In this document: piece by piece, positions 20,761 through 33,003 of the stretch
Layout: each line of letters begins with the position of its first letter
Position numbering within the stretch: position 1 is the first letter of the stretch
Assembly: GCA_944989445.1 (NCBI GenBank)
Contig: CALYLW010000137.1
Coordinates: 378,134-442,133, forward strand
Source: Ampullaceana balthica
Taxonomy: Eukaryota; Mollusca; Gastropoda; Lymnaeidae
Reading direction: 5' to 3'
Length of the DNA stretch: 64,000 nt
Position numbers and translations under genes: made by a program
The notes under the pieces: generated by a model
Database searches by the model: none
What the model saw: the letters and a program-made list of their open reading frames with translations, nothing else
What the model was told of the DNA's origin: nothing

Positions 20761-20783
20761 TTGACTTGGTGAATTAGAACATC

Positions 20784-21675
20784 CTGCAGGTTTTAAAAAG
20801 AATAGAAAAATTTTAAAAAATGAAAAGAAAAACACAGACACACAAACACTCTTCTGCTTGATCACCACGCCAGCAATGTACAACCACACTGAAAAATAGA
20901 TCCTAGCTCTTTGAAACCGGTATACGTGTAAATCACTTTATAAGCGATTGTGGACACGCTCCAATGTAAGTAGGCCTAAGTTGTGTGATGACCTCAAGTG
21001 GACGGACCTCGATATAAGTAAATTGTGTGATGACCTCCACTGGACAGGCTAGGGCATCCAGAAGTCCAGTTTATTAAAAGAAGGTTATTTTACTCTTAGA
21101 CAAAGCAAGTGAGGTCTCTGAGAAACATACTGTGAGATCAACATTAGACTTTATCACAATAAGTTAACTTATGCTGCGATTACAATTACAAACACAATTC
21201 TTCTGTGGGGATTTTTCCCCGCTGTTTTCCTTTCTTTTATTCGCTGACATTAATGGGTATCTGCCAGCCGCTTTCTCGGTGAATCGAAACCACTAAAACT
21301 AGGGTAGATAATTAACGGTTCTTTTATTTTTAAAAATTGAATAAATAAATAAAATAAATACCAGGGTGGAATACGTGGCGTTATACTTGTTGGCCAACGA
21401 AATAGCCCCCCAAACCTAACAATGCATTAACCCTGGAAGGTGGTGTCAGAGACAGGCCGCTTTTCGAGAAGCAGTTAACGTGTGACTTTGAGGAGGGGGT
21501 TGGGTCCCACGTTCACAATTGCCTTCTCTGTAAGCCGATATTTGACAATTTTGTGTGCACCTTTCTGTTGTTAGAAAAGGCGTGCTGGCGAGTCAAAAGC
21601 CAGCAGAACCGTTGCATTTCCTAATGTGAAGGAATCTCTCTCTGTTTGATAAATGATAAACAATGGATCACATAT
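20784..21675. other. Upstream of the TASOR-like exons
   Basis: No reading frame. A short direct repeat (gtgtgatgacctc) occurs near 20984 and 21023. This stretch could contain upstream exons or the promoter of the minus-strand gene, but nothing decides this. Confidence 0.35.
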
Positions 21676-22085
21676 GGGGCCGTCCATAAATGACACGCGA
21701 TTCTGGCCGATTTTTACCCCCCCTCGACACACAAACTTAGACCCCCCCCCTCCAATATGCCGTCACAAAACTTTGACCCCCCCACCCTAAAAGCCGTATT
21801 TTCTAATTGAAAATTAGCATGTTGCAAATTACTTTTTTGTCATTTAAATATGTAATTAATGTTAGTCTACAGTCTACGCTCTAATATCGTCGCACGTGTG
21901 AAGACATTGAAAACGTCATTTAAAAAATTGCGATTGCGAGCAATAAAATATTTAAATGTAAGTGGAACTTTTATTTAAAGTTGCACGTTTTTGATGAGAC
22001 GTCACATTTCTTAAACACCCCCTCGTCACAAATGCGTGAACCCCTCCCCCCACCCTCGCACGTGACGTCATTTATGGACGGCCCC
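21676..22085. mobile_element. Palindromic MITE ggggccgtccataaatgac, TSD TAT
   Basis: The cleanest complete copy: starts ggggccgtccataaatgaca and ends gtgacgtcatttatggacggcccc, flanked by TAT at 21673-21675 and 22086-22088. 410 bp, with a C-rich left arm, an AT-rich middle and a second C-rich block near the right end. Non-coding; a useful reference for the broken copies. Confidence 0.9.
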
Positions 22086-22555
22086 TATGTGATTCAATTG
22101 CAAGTTCTAGATAGTTAACATTGTAATAATTAACTTTTTAAAGCGCGGGCCCAATTAATTATATTTGTTCTAGCTGTTTTTTAAATGGTTGTAATGTGGA
22201 TCGATTACATAATCAAAGGGTAGCAACATCAAAGAGGCACGAAATAGTCATTGCTTGCATAATATCTCACCAGATTATAGAGAAAATCCCATTAAGGTAA
22301 AATATTTCACAAACACAGGGTTGCAGATTATTATTTTTTTAAACTGATCTACCCCGGGTGCAATGGCATAGCAATACACTGTGTCATCTTGTAGTAAAAA
22401 TGGTCATTTATTCCACCAACGACGTATTTCAGTTAAGCTCAAACCCAAATTTCTCCTTAAATGTCATGTGTCATACAATTCTTCCAAGCAAACTGATTAT
22501 GCGGCTTACTTAATGAGCGGCGCTGGACATTAATTTGACCTTCATTTTATTATTA

Positions 22556-22703
22556 CAGTAGGACCTCTCTAAGTCGAACTTCTCTAAGTTGAAAACCTCT
22601 CTATATCGAATTAATTGTTAGCTCCCGGCCAATTAACTGGAAAACTCCTTAAGTTCATTTTTTTTCCGGGTCCATTTGAGTTCGACTTAGAGAGGTCCGA
22701 CTG
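22556..22703. mobile_element. pogo-type MITE with TA TSD
   Basis: Inverted ends CAGTAGGACCTCTCTAAGTC and GACTTAGAGAGGTCCGACTG, flanked by TA at 22554-22555 and 22704-22705. 148 bp, non-coding. Confidence 0.85.
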
Positions 22704-24554
22704 TATTATTTCTTTTAATGTGAGGATGTATTTAACATCCTTTTATTTAACGACCAAGCTTCGTGAAAATGTAGGCAATATTTCCAATGACCATTCTCGC
22801 TGTTAAAAGTAGTGTATGTTTGTTACATTGATTTCTTTACGACACAATAGTTACAGAAATCTAAATCTATCAAAGGTTTATGTGGATGATTTAAGCCTCC
22901 TCTCTGTCTATAACTAATGATAACATTATGGAAAGACAAATCTTGAGGTTTGTCAATCATTAAAAACATGCATGTGCACAATAAACCACAACATAAATAG
23001 CAAGATGTATATTTTTCAAATTGACTTAAACTTCTTTACCTTCTTTCATATCAGTATCAGTTACATATTTTTTTTATTAATCTTATGCCGGTACTCTATA
23101 TTTAACAATATAAGGCATTTCTGAAGAAAAAAAATATGTAAAAATCCAGTTTTTAAAACTACTTCTGACGTCATATGACATTCTTGTTTTCTTTCCTAAT
23201 TCACACACTTGCATTCTGAGCCACAAGCAAACTGTCAAGAATTTACCCAAAAAAAGTATCTAATGCATGTTGAGTTCAGAGAAAAAATAAGGTGTCATCC
23301 TTTAAACTGCATGAGGTTTGTGGTAAAGTGCATTAAATGTGTCACTTTGTTAAAAAGCCAACATTTGGGCTCAACGTTATTTAAATTACAAGCACTCATG
23401 TCAATTACATCGTTTTAAATCGGTTGTTGAAAATTTACCTTACCTCTTTTAAACTTAAACCTACAAAAGGCGATTTGCCGTTTGTTAGAAACATCCACAC
23501 AATATTGTAGCATATCTCAAGACATGATTCTTATTAAACTCTTAATTCCCATTTTAAGAAAATTAACGGGGTTTATATTTTACAAATGGGGCTTTTATTC
23601 TTTTTAAATATCCCTCGAAGATTTTTTTTTAATAAAAGCTACCGAGCACACACTATTTATAAGTATAAGTGGTGGGAGGGTTGGGGGCGGGCGGTACACC
23701 GCCAATACAAACACGCTCACCTTTGTTTACTCATTATCTAACACTATCGTTGTGTATATATAATTATACGCAATATAAGTAAAGGTGAGACAATGGAAGA
23801 GACACGTTTTATCGATAGAATACTGTCAATTCAATCACGACAAATGATGGGCAACGTTATCTCACCAACAAAAGAAAACACCTGCGCTGTAATTATTATA
23901 ATGATAAGGCGTTAAAGGTTACGCGCGAGCGTACTGAAAGTAACAGGAAACACACAACTATGAGGGTGTATATAAGCAGATGCGTCACTAGGTGCGCGGA
24001 CCGCACCGGGTGACATCATCACAAGGGGTGACACCAAAATGTAACATTTTTGTATGTTCCCGTTATTAGCGACTGGCAGACTCGGAGAAGATCTATGGGG
24101 TTACGCTATGAGCTACCGCACTGGGTGACACCATACCTAATGACGTCTACGTATATAATATAAGGTTTAAAAACTCAGATCTTCCAAGGTATGGATTGTA
24201 ACAAATAATATTGTAACCTTTTTTGACACACTTCGACCCACTTGGTTATCAGGTGCTCAACATTCTCCTCGGCGTTGTCATATTTTAGGAAGCAGATATC
24301 CCTTCTAGTTTCAAACTAATGCAAGTTAATAATATGTGTGGGACAGTGCTCAGTCCTCATCTGGGTGATACGTGTCTCATTGTTTCGAGGTAGCTTCCAC
24401 CAGGGATCGCTATTGCTCGGGCGCGGTATGGGCTAGTAAACTTTTCTGGCCGTGTATCCTGGTGCCCAGCCCTGGAGCCACTATAAGACCCCAGTTGGGA
24501 CATTGGGTGATCGGGTTGTGGCAAATGTTCCCTTTCAGCTGCGCATGTATCTGA
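22704..24554. other. Intergenic, with a weak hAT-like remnant
   Basis: Mostly featureless. From about 23977 (cagatgcgtcactagg, then caccgggtgacatcatc) there is a fragment resembling the hAT-like element at 52361-52511. No boundaries or gene are supportable. Confidence 0.35.
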
Positions 24555-24693
24555 CTGACGCCGCGCAGCAGTTAGGAAATACCGCGCAGCAAATTTTGTA
24601 AAATTTTGCTCAAAATACGCATGCTGTGCAGCTTTGCACACGAGTTGTTTTATTTTCACTTTGAGCACGGATCAACAAACCTTAGAGGGAACA
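24555..24693 (-). mobile_element. Small hAT-like element (CAATGTTCCC family), inverted copy
   Basis: Reads gccgcgcagcag, then taccgcgcagcaaattttg, and ends ccttagagggaacat. The other end is eroded. Confidence 0.7.
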
Positions 24694-24814
24694 TAAAATA
24701 AAACTCAGGGGCCCGAAATAAGTGTCCGGTCGCGTACGGAGGTAAGGGGTGTGATTGATGTCACAGGCAGGGTAATGGAAATGAAGATCGTAGCCCGAGC
24801 TTTTACTTATTCAC

Positions 24815-25409
24815 CTCTTTCAGAGGTGGGAAATGGCTTTGACTCGCGTGTCAGTTTGTGGTAGCGGAGTGCCGCACCATTTAAAATGATTGTTAACATA
24901 AAATTTAATTCCAGGAAAAGTATAAATAAAAATGGTATCAATCCGTCACTGATTGAGTCAATGAGTTGCACTATATATAGTCCTTTTTGACAATGATACC
25001 TTTTCAAATTTGCTTCTCACACCAGGACACAATACGCTTGCACAATCTACCACTCAACACTGCTTAACAAACTTGCCATCCAAAAACGGCGCTTAACGAG
25101 GTTTTGGGCTATCATGTAGCACTATTCCGAAGAGGGATGCGTTATTGAAAATAATGTTTGTTGCTTTCTGCACACAACCTGCAGCCTTTTTCTAGCGTTC
25201 GTCCTCAGAAAGTTTGCTACCAAAATCGTTATCTTTTGCTTCCCGGCGTCGTTTCAAATAATACTTGTTCAAATACGGCAATCGTTGCGTGGCACAGTAA
25301 ACACACTGCTCTCTTGTCTGTATTGCCAAAGAAATGTGTGTGTGTGTGTCCATTCTTTATTAAACACACGGAACTCATCCTCAATTGTACGCTTTTTCGG
25401 AGGATTCAT
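24815..25409 (-). pseudogene. hAT transposase N-terminus, GTF2IRD2/BED-finger type, broken
   Basis: The minus-strand ATG at 25407-25409 opens MNPPKKRTIEDEFRVFNKEW, the usual start of transposases related to GTF2IRD2-like and EPM2AIP1-like proteins. In shifted frames follow AVCLLCHATIAVFEQ (the CxxC half of a BED-like finger), SKLSEDER, PFLDGKFVKQC and KFEKVSLSKRTI, in the family's order. A CA microsatellite at the Trp-Thr codons, plus stops, breaks the frame. The catalytic region is not present. A dead transposon gene. Confidence 0.72.
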
Positions 25410-25602
25410 GGCCCCACTTAATATGGAATTAATTTTTTTTGTTTACTGTTGCCAAGACAAAATGGAAATAACACTGACAAAACGAAACGGCAAAGGGTCG
25501 TATGTACACAGCTTGCGCACGCGCATTGGCGTAACCGCTCTAGTGGAAAAACATGAGACGAACGCGAACAGGAAGCAATCTCAGTTAAAGTTCAAGGTTT
25601 GT

Positions 25603-25773
25603 TTTCTGACTAAGGTTCGTTGGTCAGTGTGCAAAGTAAAAAAAAATATCGTGTGCAAAGCTGCACTTCATCCATTTTTTGTGCAATGTTTACTAAATTT
25701 GCTGCGCGGTAATTCTAAACTGCAGCGCGGCATCGGTCAGAAACCTGCGTGGCCGCGCAGCCTAAAGGGAACA
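25603..25773 (+). mobile_element. Small hAT-like element (CAATGTTCCC family)
   Basis: Runs ctaaggttcgttggtcagtg to cctaaagggaacatt, with the diagnostic tttgctgcgcggtaattcta. The left terminus is eroded. Confidence 0.75.
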
Positions 25774-27043
25774 TTATCCAGACTTCCAGACTTCCATCCT
25801 AGATCGAAAAATGCGCATCCCCCTCTCCATTTTTATTTCACCCTTCGTTTGATTACACTCTTCTAGATATTTGTCCCAAAGTCATCATTGCAAAAACCAA
25901 ATCACCCCCCCCCCGGCGTCTATTATCATCTATATAGTTTTAGGGTTTTCCTTTCACAATCTGTGGTACCCATTCAGAGAATATTTCCTTGTTTTTCAAA
26001 CTATCATATTACCATACTACTTTAACCCTCCGCCGATGTTATGCTAGCTGCTCCCCAATATATTGTTCGTCTTTCCAGTTCTTACACCAACGCACAATTG
26101 GTCCTTTGTGGAAGTGCACTGATTGGAATTTTTGTAAAGTGCGTTACTGAAGTAGATCTACATATTTTTGTCTATTTGTATTATTAGATGCAGTTGTCAA
26201 AAAGGACCACCGCTGTTTTTAAGTGGTTTATTTCTACCGGGATATTGTTCGGTGGGTTACGTCTAGTTTAAAATAATAGGAATAATAGACAACAATCAGG
26301 GTGCGCATTTTTCAAACTTGTCAACATAAACTAAATAAAATAAAATACTTGCCCTCCGTGCAATGACGTAGGATTGGAGAAGTTTGGTCGATTGCCACGG
26401 GCACAAAAATTCTTAAGGGTGCAGAATTTGAAAAACACGAAAATGAAAATAGCCGACGCCCGTCATGGCCATTTCTGCTGACTCTCCACAAAGAAATGTA
26501 AAGACGAAATTACTATATCCAAATATATTGCCTTTTTGGCTGGTGCCTAAAAGGTGAAAGGTAAAGCGAGCGTGTGAAACAAGATGATGTTAGAAACACT
26601 AAGATGTACAAGTCCTTGCTGAGCTCACCAAGTGAATAATGGAAGCCTTGGAAGCGTTGGGAGATGGGCCACAAGAAATAAAAGACATACAAACTCTTAA
26701 GGAAAAGGTTACGCATCAATTATGTTACCTTGGATGGCCCATTCTTTTTTCTCCTTCTTGAATTTTTTGGAGTCCAATAATAACCAACGTGAGTGGTGCT
26801 AATCTCCGCCGGAAGCAACAAAGACTTGCACTCGATCAATGAATCAATGTGTGCAAAGTTCAAATCAGTGACTTCATTGCGCCATGAACAATGAGACTGT
26901 TAGTGTCAAAGAAACAAAGCAAACTGCTTTGTGTGTGTTTTGTGACTGTGAAACTAGATATTTTTTTAAAAAGTAGATATGCACCAAAATGCATGGCACA
27001 ATTAGGGGGAGGGGGAGGAAGGCAAAAGAGTTGATGGGAGGAC
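25774..27043. other. Intergenic, no gene seen
   Basis: No supportable frame or repeat boundary. The last 8 bases, gggaggac (27036-27043), are the left TSD of the next element. Confidence 0.4.
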
Positions 27044-28713
27044 GAATTACGGACGTTTAGACCACGGACGGTTCGACCCTGCTGATTCGACCACAGGACG
27101 TTTCGACCCCAGGGCGTTTCAATCCCGGTCGGTTCGACCACGGGCGATTCGACCCCGGACAGTCCGACCAAAGGACGTTTCGACCCCAGGAAGTTTCGAC
27201 CCCGGGCGTTTCGACCCTTTCGTTTCTACACCGGGAAATGTTTTTATTTATTCTTTGTTATTATTTTATTTTAAAAAATTTGTTTGGTATTATCCATTTA
27301 AAAAAAGTATCTCCACTCCTATCCCAAACACACTTAAAAAGTACATAATTTATTATTGCCTTTTAAAAATATATATAGATTTCAGTCTTTCAAAGTCAAC
27401 GATTTTCACTGTGATAACAAAAATAAATGGAAGTTGGTGTTTTTTTGTGTTTTTTTTTCAATATTTGTTTTTTCAATTAATTTATTATTATTTTTTTTTA
27501 AATGGTTTTGACATGCTGAAAACGCACTTTACAGGCGCTGAAACCATTACAACCCCGCGTCTTTCAATTCACTTCTGCTTCTTGTGTTCCTTAACACGTG
27601 AAGGCCTCCCTCTCAGAAATACTGATTTTAATAAGACGTACAAAGTTGTCAGTATTTAAACTTCATAAATTTCAATAGTTAATACAGCCGCCTAACGGAC
27701 AATAACATTCAAGCTGCTGGGCACGTATGACCTGAGTGAACATTACGTCATTGTTGTTTACATTTTGTCCGGGGTTAATATAATGACATGTTACGAAGGC
27801 TAGACTCAGTGACCACCACAGGACACATTGTGCTGGCGAGGGTTATGGGGAAGGTAAATAAAGTGAGTGGGGGCAGAGAGAATGTAGGCACCTTTAGAAA
27901 GGATTATCTGACCACATTGCCTTTGTATTGTCAGGTTACATCGGACGGGGTGGGGGTGGAGTTGGATGGGTTTGAAAGGACTTTCTACCTCAGAGGAATG
28001 GCGCATTTATAACATTCAAGCTGCTGGGCACGTAGGACATGAGTGAACATTACGTCATTATTGTTTACATTTTGCCCAGGGTTTATATAATGACATGTTA
28101 CGAAGGCTAGACTCAGTGACCACCACAGGACACAGTGTGCTGGCGAGGGTTATGGGGAAGGTAAATAGAGTAGGTGGGGGCAGAGAGAACTCAGAATGTA
28201 GGCACCTTTAGAAAGGACTATCTGACCACATTGCCTTTGTATTGTCAGATTACATCGGACGGGGTGGGGGTGGAGTTGGATGGGTTTGAAAGGACTTTCT
28301 ACCTCAGAGGAATGGCGCATTTATCACAATCATGAATTCGCGTTGAAGGTTGACTGGTTGTCCGTGTATATTTTTTTTTAATCGTCGTAAATTAGACGTT
28401 AAAAATAACTATTTCAAACTGAATTTAATTTTTATTAGATAATAATATTAATATTAAGCTAAATTATTTTTAAACCAAAAATTATTTTTAAAATATTAAA
28501 TTATAAAAAAATATTTTAAAAAACAATAAACAATTTCTACAGTGTAGATACGAAGGGGTCGAAACGTCCGGGGTCGAAACATCCTGGCGTCGAATCGCCG
28601 GTGGTCAAAACGTCCTTGGTCAAACCGTCCGTGGTCAAAACGTCCTGGGGTCGAAACGTCCTGTGGTCGAAACGGCAGGGTCGAACCGTCCGGGGTCGAA
28701 GTGTCCGACCACC
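27044..28713. mobile_element. Foldback-like element with minisatellite inverted arms
   Basis: Each arm is an array of ~15-bp units (left about 27055-27235, cggacgtttcgacccc; right about 28555-28713, ggggtcgaaacgtcc) in opposite orientation. The inversion continues inward (left ctttcgtttctacac; right gtgtagatacgaag). The flanks show a perfect 8-bp direct repeat gggaggac at 27036-27043 and 28714-28721. Arms built of tandem repeats are characteristic of foldback elements. The interior holds a 307-bp tandem duplication and no transposase. Confidence 0.75.
27704..28324. repeat. Tandem duplication of ~307 bp inside the foldback-like element
   Basis: Unit 1 (27704-28010) begins aacattcaagctgctgggca and is repeated from 28011 with a few changes, including a short insertion (agaactcagaatg). 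A 74-codon open frame in unit 1 (27788-28012) does not survive well in unit 2. Confidence 0.93.
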
Positions 28714-28982
28714 GGGAGGACAACATCATAAACCCCCAAAGGCCAGCACAGGACCGCGACAAATAGCGTGAAATAATCATAGTCTGCGATGGTGCCCCAA
28801 CGATCCACCCACTGGATAAGAAGAAAAAGTAATATGCACTATTTTGTACAACTAAGCGCCCAAACAACCTTATGAAAAAAAACTCAACTATAGCGAGCAA
28901 AACTGGGGCGCTGCAGCAAATACACCCATAGCCATGACGATATTTCTGGGTAGTGTAAGGTTAGTGAATGATTACAATAGAC

Positions 28983-29161
28983 CAATGTTCCCTCTAAGGT
29001 TCGTTGGTCCGTGTGCAAAGTTAAAAAAAATCTCGTGTGCAGAGTTGCACAGCATTTATTTTTGGTGTAATATTTTACGAAATTTGCTGCGCGGTAATTC
29101 TAAACTGCTGCGCGGCGTCAATCAGATATCTGGGCGGCCGCGCAGCTTAAATGGAACATTG
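28983..29161 (+). mobile_element. Small hAT-like element (CAATGTTCCC family)
   Basis: Starts CAATGTTCCCTCTAAGG and ends ATGGAACATTG. Flanking octamers caatagac and cagcagac match at 6 of 8. Confidence 0.82.
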
Positions 29162-29169
29162 CAGCAGAC

Positions 29170-30577
29170 CACATCCTTTTTTTTAAGGCGGCACAGTAAC
29201 AGCTTGGTAGAATTTAATACGAAGTCCTGAAATGTGTATGTGACACTTTTAGAACAACACCCTTAGGTACCGTGGAAGTGATTGCAAACGTATAGCCGCT
29301 TTCAATAAGAAAGGAAAAGGCACTTTTAAAAACTGCGTAAAGGTATTATACTATAGTGTGTACAGGAATTATCACTGTTATCACATGCATTAGAATAATA
29401 GAATAGGGTCACGGGTGGGAGGTTGAAACGGTCCTCATTTATGAATCAAGTAGTTATCATGATATGAGTAATAGGACTAATCAAATCCAGACAATAGGAA
29501 TAACCCAAAGGTAAAATCAATGCCCAAATAAACCACACATGTAGAACCGAATCGTCCTAATATACTTTTGACTCTGATCGACACGGCAGTAAGAGCTAGT
29601 CTTGAGCATCAATACAGAGGCTGCCCTTAGACAATAGAGGGGTGTTGTGGAAAACCACTGAGGATTGATAATCAATTGTGTTCATAGACGGATCTGCCAC
29701 CTTATGACAAAGGAATTCGGGCTGGGTTCATCCTAATTCATAAACAACAAAAAAAGACTTTCTGGACACTTCGGCCTTCGGGGAATGACATCGAACTTTG
29801 ATTTAAAGTTAAAGTTTATTACTTAAAACTGTACACAGTGGGAATTTGTGGGTCTTGACGTCATTGTATTCTTCAATCCTTTATTCACGAGACATAAATA
29901 CAAGTATGATCATTACAATACGCATCGCACGACAATCCAAAATTTTAGTTATGTCTCATATGTAAAGGATTTATAGAAAAAAAAATAAAATAAAAAAAAA
30001 GTAATAGGTAAAACCTCGAATGAGTATTTAAACACAATGTCCAACAAAGAATTTTCGTGTTTTTTTTTCAATTCTAGATTACATTAAAAGTCGTTTCAAA
30101 AAAGGAATTCTGAAACTAAACACAATATGACGTCGTATCCCCTCACGCTACATCACACCAAGAACGTGTCAATATAATGCGCACCGCGCAACAAATCTAA
30201 CATAAGCATTCACAAAGCGGGAAAACGCCATTAACTATCATTCTAGGTTACATTAAAAGTTAAAGTCATTTCAAATCAATAATTTTGAAACTAAACAAAA
30301 CAATTGCTATCTACAAATTGCTGCTAAAATTACGGGAGCCGAACGAGGAGAGATTTTTCAAAACTTCCTTGTCCAACATTGTTCTAAATATTATTATTTA
30401 CCGTTTGGCGTATGTTTCAACCCGATAGATGTTATGGTTGGCGAGAAATTGACAAAATACGTATATTTTTTCTGAGTTTTTTTTATTTTCCAAGAAATCC
30501 AGTAAATGTTTCGGTAATTTTTTTGGCCCGTGCACATCCTTGAGACCTCCTTTTAACATATTTGCAAAAGACACAAC
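29170..30577. other. Intergenic, no gene seen
   Basis: Repeated words around atgtctcatatgtaaaggattt (near 29953) recall the ends of the microsatellite-bearing element family. No gene. The last five bases, acaac, are the left TSD of the LTR retrotransposon. Confidence 0.4.
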
Positions 30578-30884
30578 TGTCACATCTGATTAACATAATT
30601 TTGTGACGTAAGGTCACGTGTACAAGAGACGCGGGAAGAAAGGAGCATTTCTATTGGTTGAAAGTGTTGGGCGAACAGTTGTGTGTAGACTTCCGTCGAG
30701 GAAGGTTGTGTAATGAATGATTCAAGATTTCCACGTTATATGACCTCAAATTATATCTGTGTACATATATATATATATATTAAAGTTGTTTTGGATAAAC
30801 GAATTCTTCAGTGAATTATTGTACACAAGATTAATTACTGTGAGAACGCCAACATAAAAAGAGTTATAAAGTTACATTGTTACA
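30578..30884 (+). repeat. 5' LTR
   Basis: 307 bp, TG...CA. Includes an ATATAT run near 30764-30781, followed by a possible transcription start region. The matching 3' LTR is at 33538-33843. Confidence 0.9.
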
Positions 30885-31352
30885 TTGGTGCAGAAGTAAA
30901 AGTTCTATGTGAACACTGTACAAGAGATTTCAAGAAAGATGTTTCGTGGAAATAAGTATTGGATATTTCCAAAAAAGGAAAGTATTCTTTAAAATAAGAA
31001 ATAATAACAGCTATAGTATTTTTTGAATATTCAAGTTCGTAAGAAGCTGTGAATAAACTTTTGTGGTTCAATGAAAATACAAGAAGATTTCAAAATGGCG
31101 GCATAATCGGCACGTGTCCGCAGTGTATAAAACTGGATCAGACTAGTTGGTTCTACGTCACATTCGACAACAGTACAAGCATACTACACAGTACTGGAAT
31201 CTGGGTCGTGTAGGCTTACTGAATGGTGACACACGGTGAACATATATAGGTCGTGACGTCAACAGGCTCAATGCTAGTTGATTCCAGGAAATATTTGTAA
31301 AAATACATTCCTTACCAAATTGTTTGACTCATATTATTCAATCAAACAAAAC

Positions 31353-32407
31353 ATGGATTACTACGAAAAATTAGCTGCCATAGATAAAGAGATCGAACTA
31401 AAAAAAAATTGAGAGATCTCATTGAAAAAAACGCACAAATAGACAGAGAAGAAAAGATGCGAAAAATAGCCAAATTAAGAGAGAAGCTAAGAATAACTGA
31501 AGAAAAAATAAATCAAGGATTAGCAAAAGCAAAAAGAGAAGCTGAAGAAAAAGAACAGCGAAGAAAAGCTGAAGAAAAAGAAAATCAAAGAATTGCTGAA
31601 GAAAGAGAACAGCGAAGAATTGCTAAAGAAAAAGAAAATCAAAGAATAGCTGAAGAAAAAGAACAGCTAAGAAAAGCTGAAGAAAAAGAAACTCAAAAAG
31701 AGGCTGAAGAAAAAGCAAGAATTGCTACAGAGAAAGAAAAGCTAAGAATAGCTGAAAAAATAGAAAATCAAAGAATTGCTGAAGAAAAAGAAAAGCTAAG
31801 AATAGCTGAAAAAATAGAAAATCAAAGAATTGCTGGAGAAAAAGAAAAACTAAGAAAAGCTAAACAGAAAGAAAAAATGGAAAAGAGACAAGACATATTT
31901 GCAGCAAGACAAATTAAAAGTCAAGAAAAAAGGCAAGGTATGAGAAACCAGAGTCTGCCAAACCAAGGCAACAGACAAACTATTTGTTGGTACTGTAACA
32001 AGCCAGGACATATGGCAAAGCAGTGTTACCACAATAAAGGAAAACCAAATAGGGTGTCACCTAATGACAGCTCTATCAGAAAGAAAATAGAAGAAAGATC
32101 AAGACAAGATCATTTTGAAAACAAAGGTAGACAAGCATGGAAAGAAAGAAATAATCATAATTCCAGACATAGAGATTATGATCAAGAAAGACAATCATGG
32201 AGAGAAAGAAATAATCATAATTCCAGACATAGAGATTATGATCAAAGTAGACAATCATGGAGAGAAAAATATAATCATAATTCCAGACATAGAGATTATG
32301 ATCAAGAAAGACAATCATGGAGAGAAAGAAATAATCATAATTCCATAAATAGAGATTATGATCAAAGCAGAAGATCATGGAGAGGCAAATACAATTTTGA
32401 CTCCTGA
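31353..32407 (+). pseudogene. Gag-like protein with long coiled coil and CCHC zinc knuckle
   Basis: A first ATG at 31353 reads about 19 codons into a 9-A run, where the frame is lost. The main frame runs from about 31409 to 32407 (about 332 codons). Roughly the first 165 residues of that frame are charged heptad-like repeats (EEKEQ/EKLRIAEKIENQ), a probable coiled coil. Near residues 193-206 is one zinc knuckle, C-x2-C-x4-H-x4-C (CWYCNKPGHMAKQC), the nucleocapsid hallmark. The last ~85 residues are five ~20-residue repeats around DYDQ-x-RQSWRE. The two amplified regions are unusual for a gag. Confidence 0.75.
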
Positions 32408-32928
32408 AAAAGAAATTATAATCAACCATGGAGAAAGAATGAAAACCAATACATGAATGATAGAAAAATAATAAAGTTAAATCGAGCACAGACAGAAACT
32501 AGTGACATTTTAGCCACTATTAAAAATCAAGTATATGATAAAAGAAATGAAGACCATAGTAGCAGAGAAAGAGATTGTACTAGTGAATCTGAAACCATTT
32601 GTGTGAAATCATCTGAATTAGGAAGAACAATTGGTTGTGTATTAAGCAAAATCAAAGACACAGATACATAAAATATTTTTCAGATAAAAGTTTCTGACAG
32701 TGACTCATCTGGTCGAAATTCTATTGAACTATCAGGGAAAAAAATGACATTTTCAAAAGCTAAGCAACTTATTCAAAAATGCTGGAATTGAAATTATGAA
32801 TGAACATAATCGAAGTCATGGTTGGTGAATTATTGAACATTTAACAGTCTGAAGAAACATTCAAAGCCCATCGATTTGAATTCATACTCGTCAACTGAAG
32901 AATGACTATATTGAACTAGGCTATGCTA

Positions 32929-33003
32929 TTAGCCGACTACAAATTTGACATTAAACCTGTGAAGGGAAAGGACAATGTGGTTGCAGACATATTAAGTAGA
33001 ATG
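32929..33003 (+). pseudogene. Remnant of the polyprotein RNase H end
   Basis: Twenty-five codons read LADYKFDIKPVKGKDNVVAD followed by ILSRM. This is the standard end of the Ty3/Gypsy RNase H domain (F-x-I-x-x-x-x-GK-x-N-x-VAD-x-LSR). It lies a few hundred bases after gag, so the deletion removed protease and nearly all of reverse transcriptase. Integrase is also absent. Confidence 0.8.

Noticed and set aside
32076..32489. Minus-strand 137-codon repetitive frame opposite gag
   Set aside because: Shadow of the five gag C-terminal repeats on the other strand.
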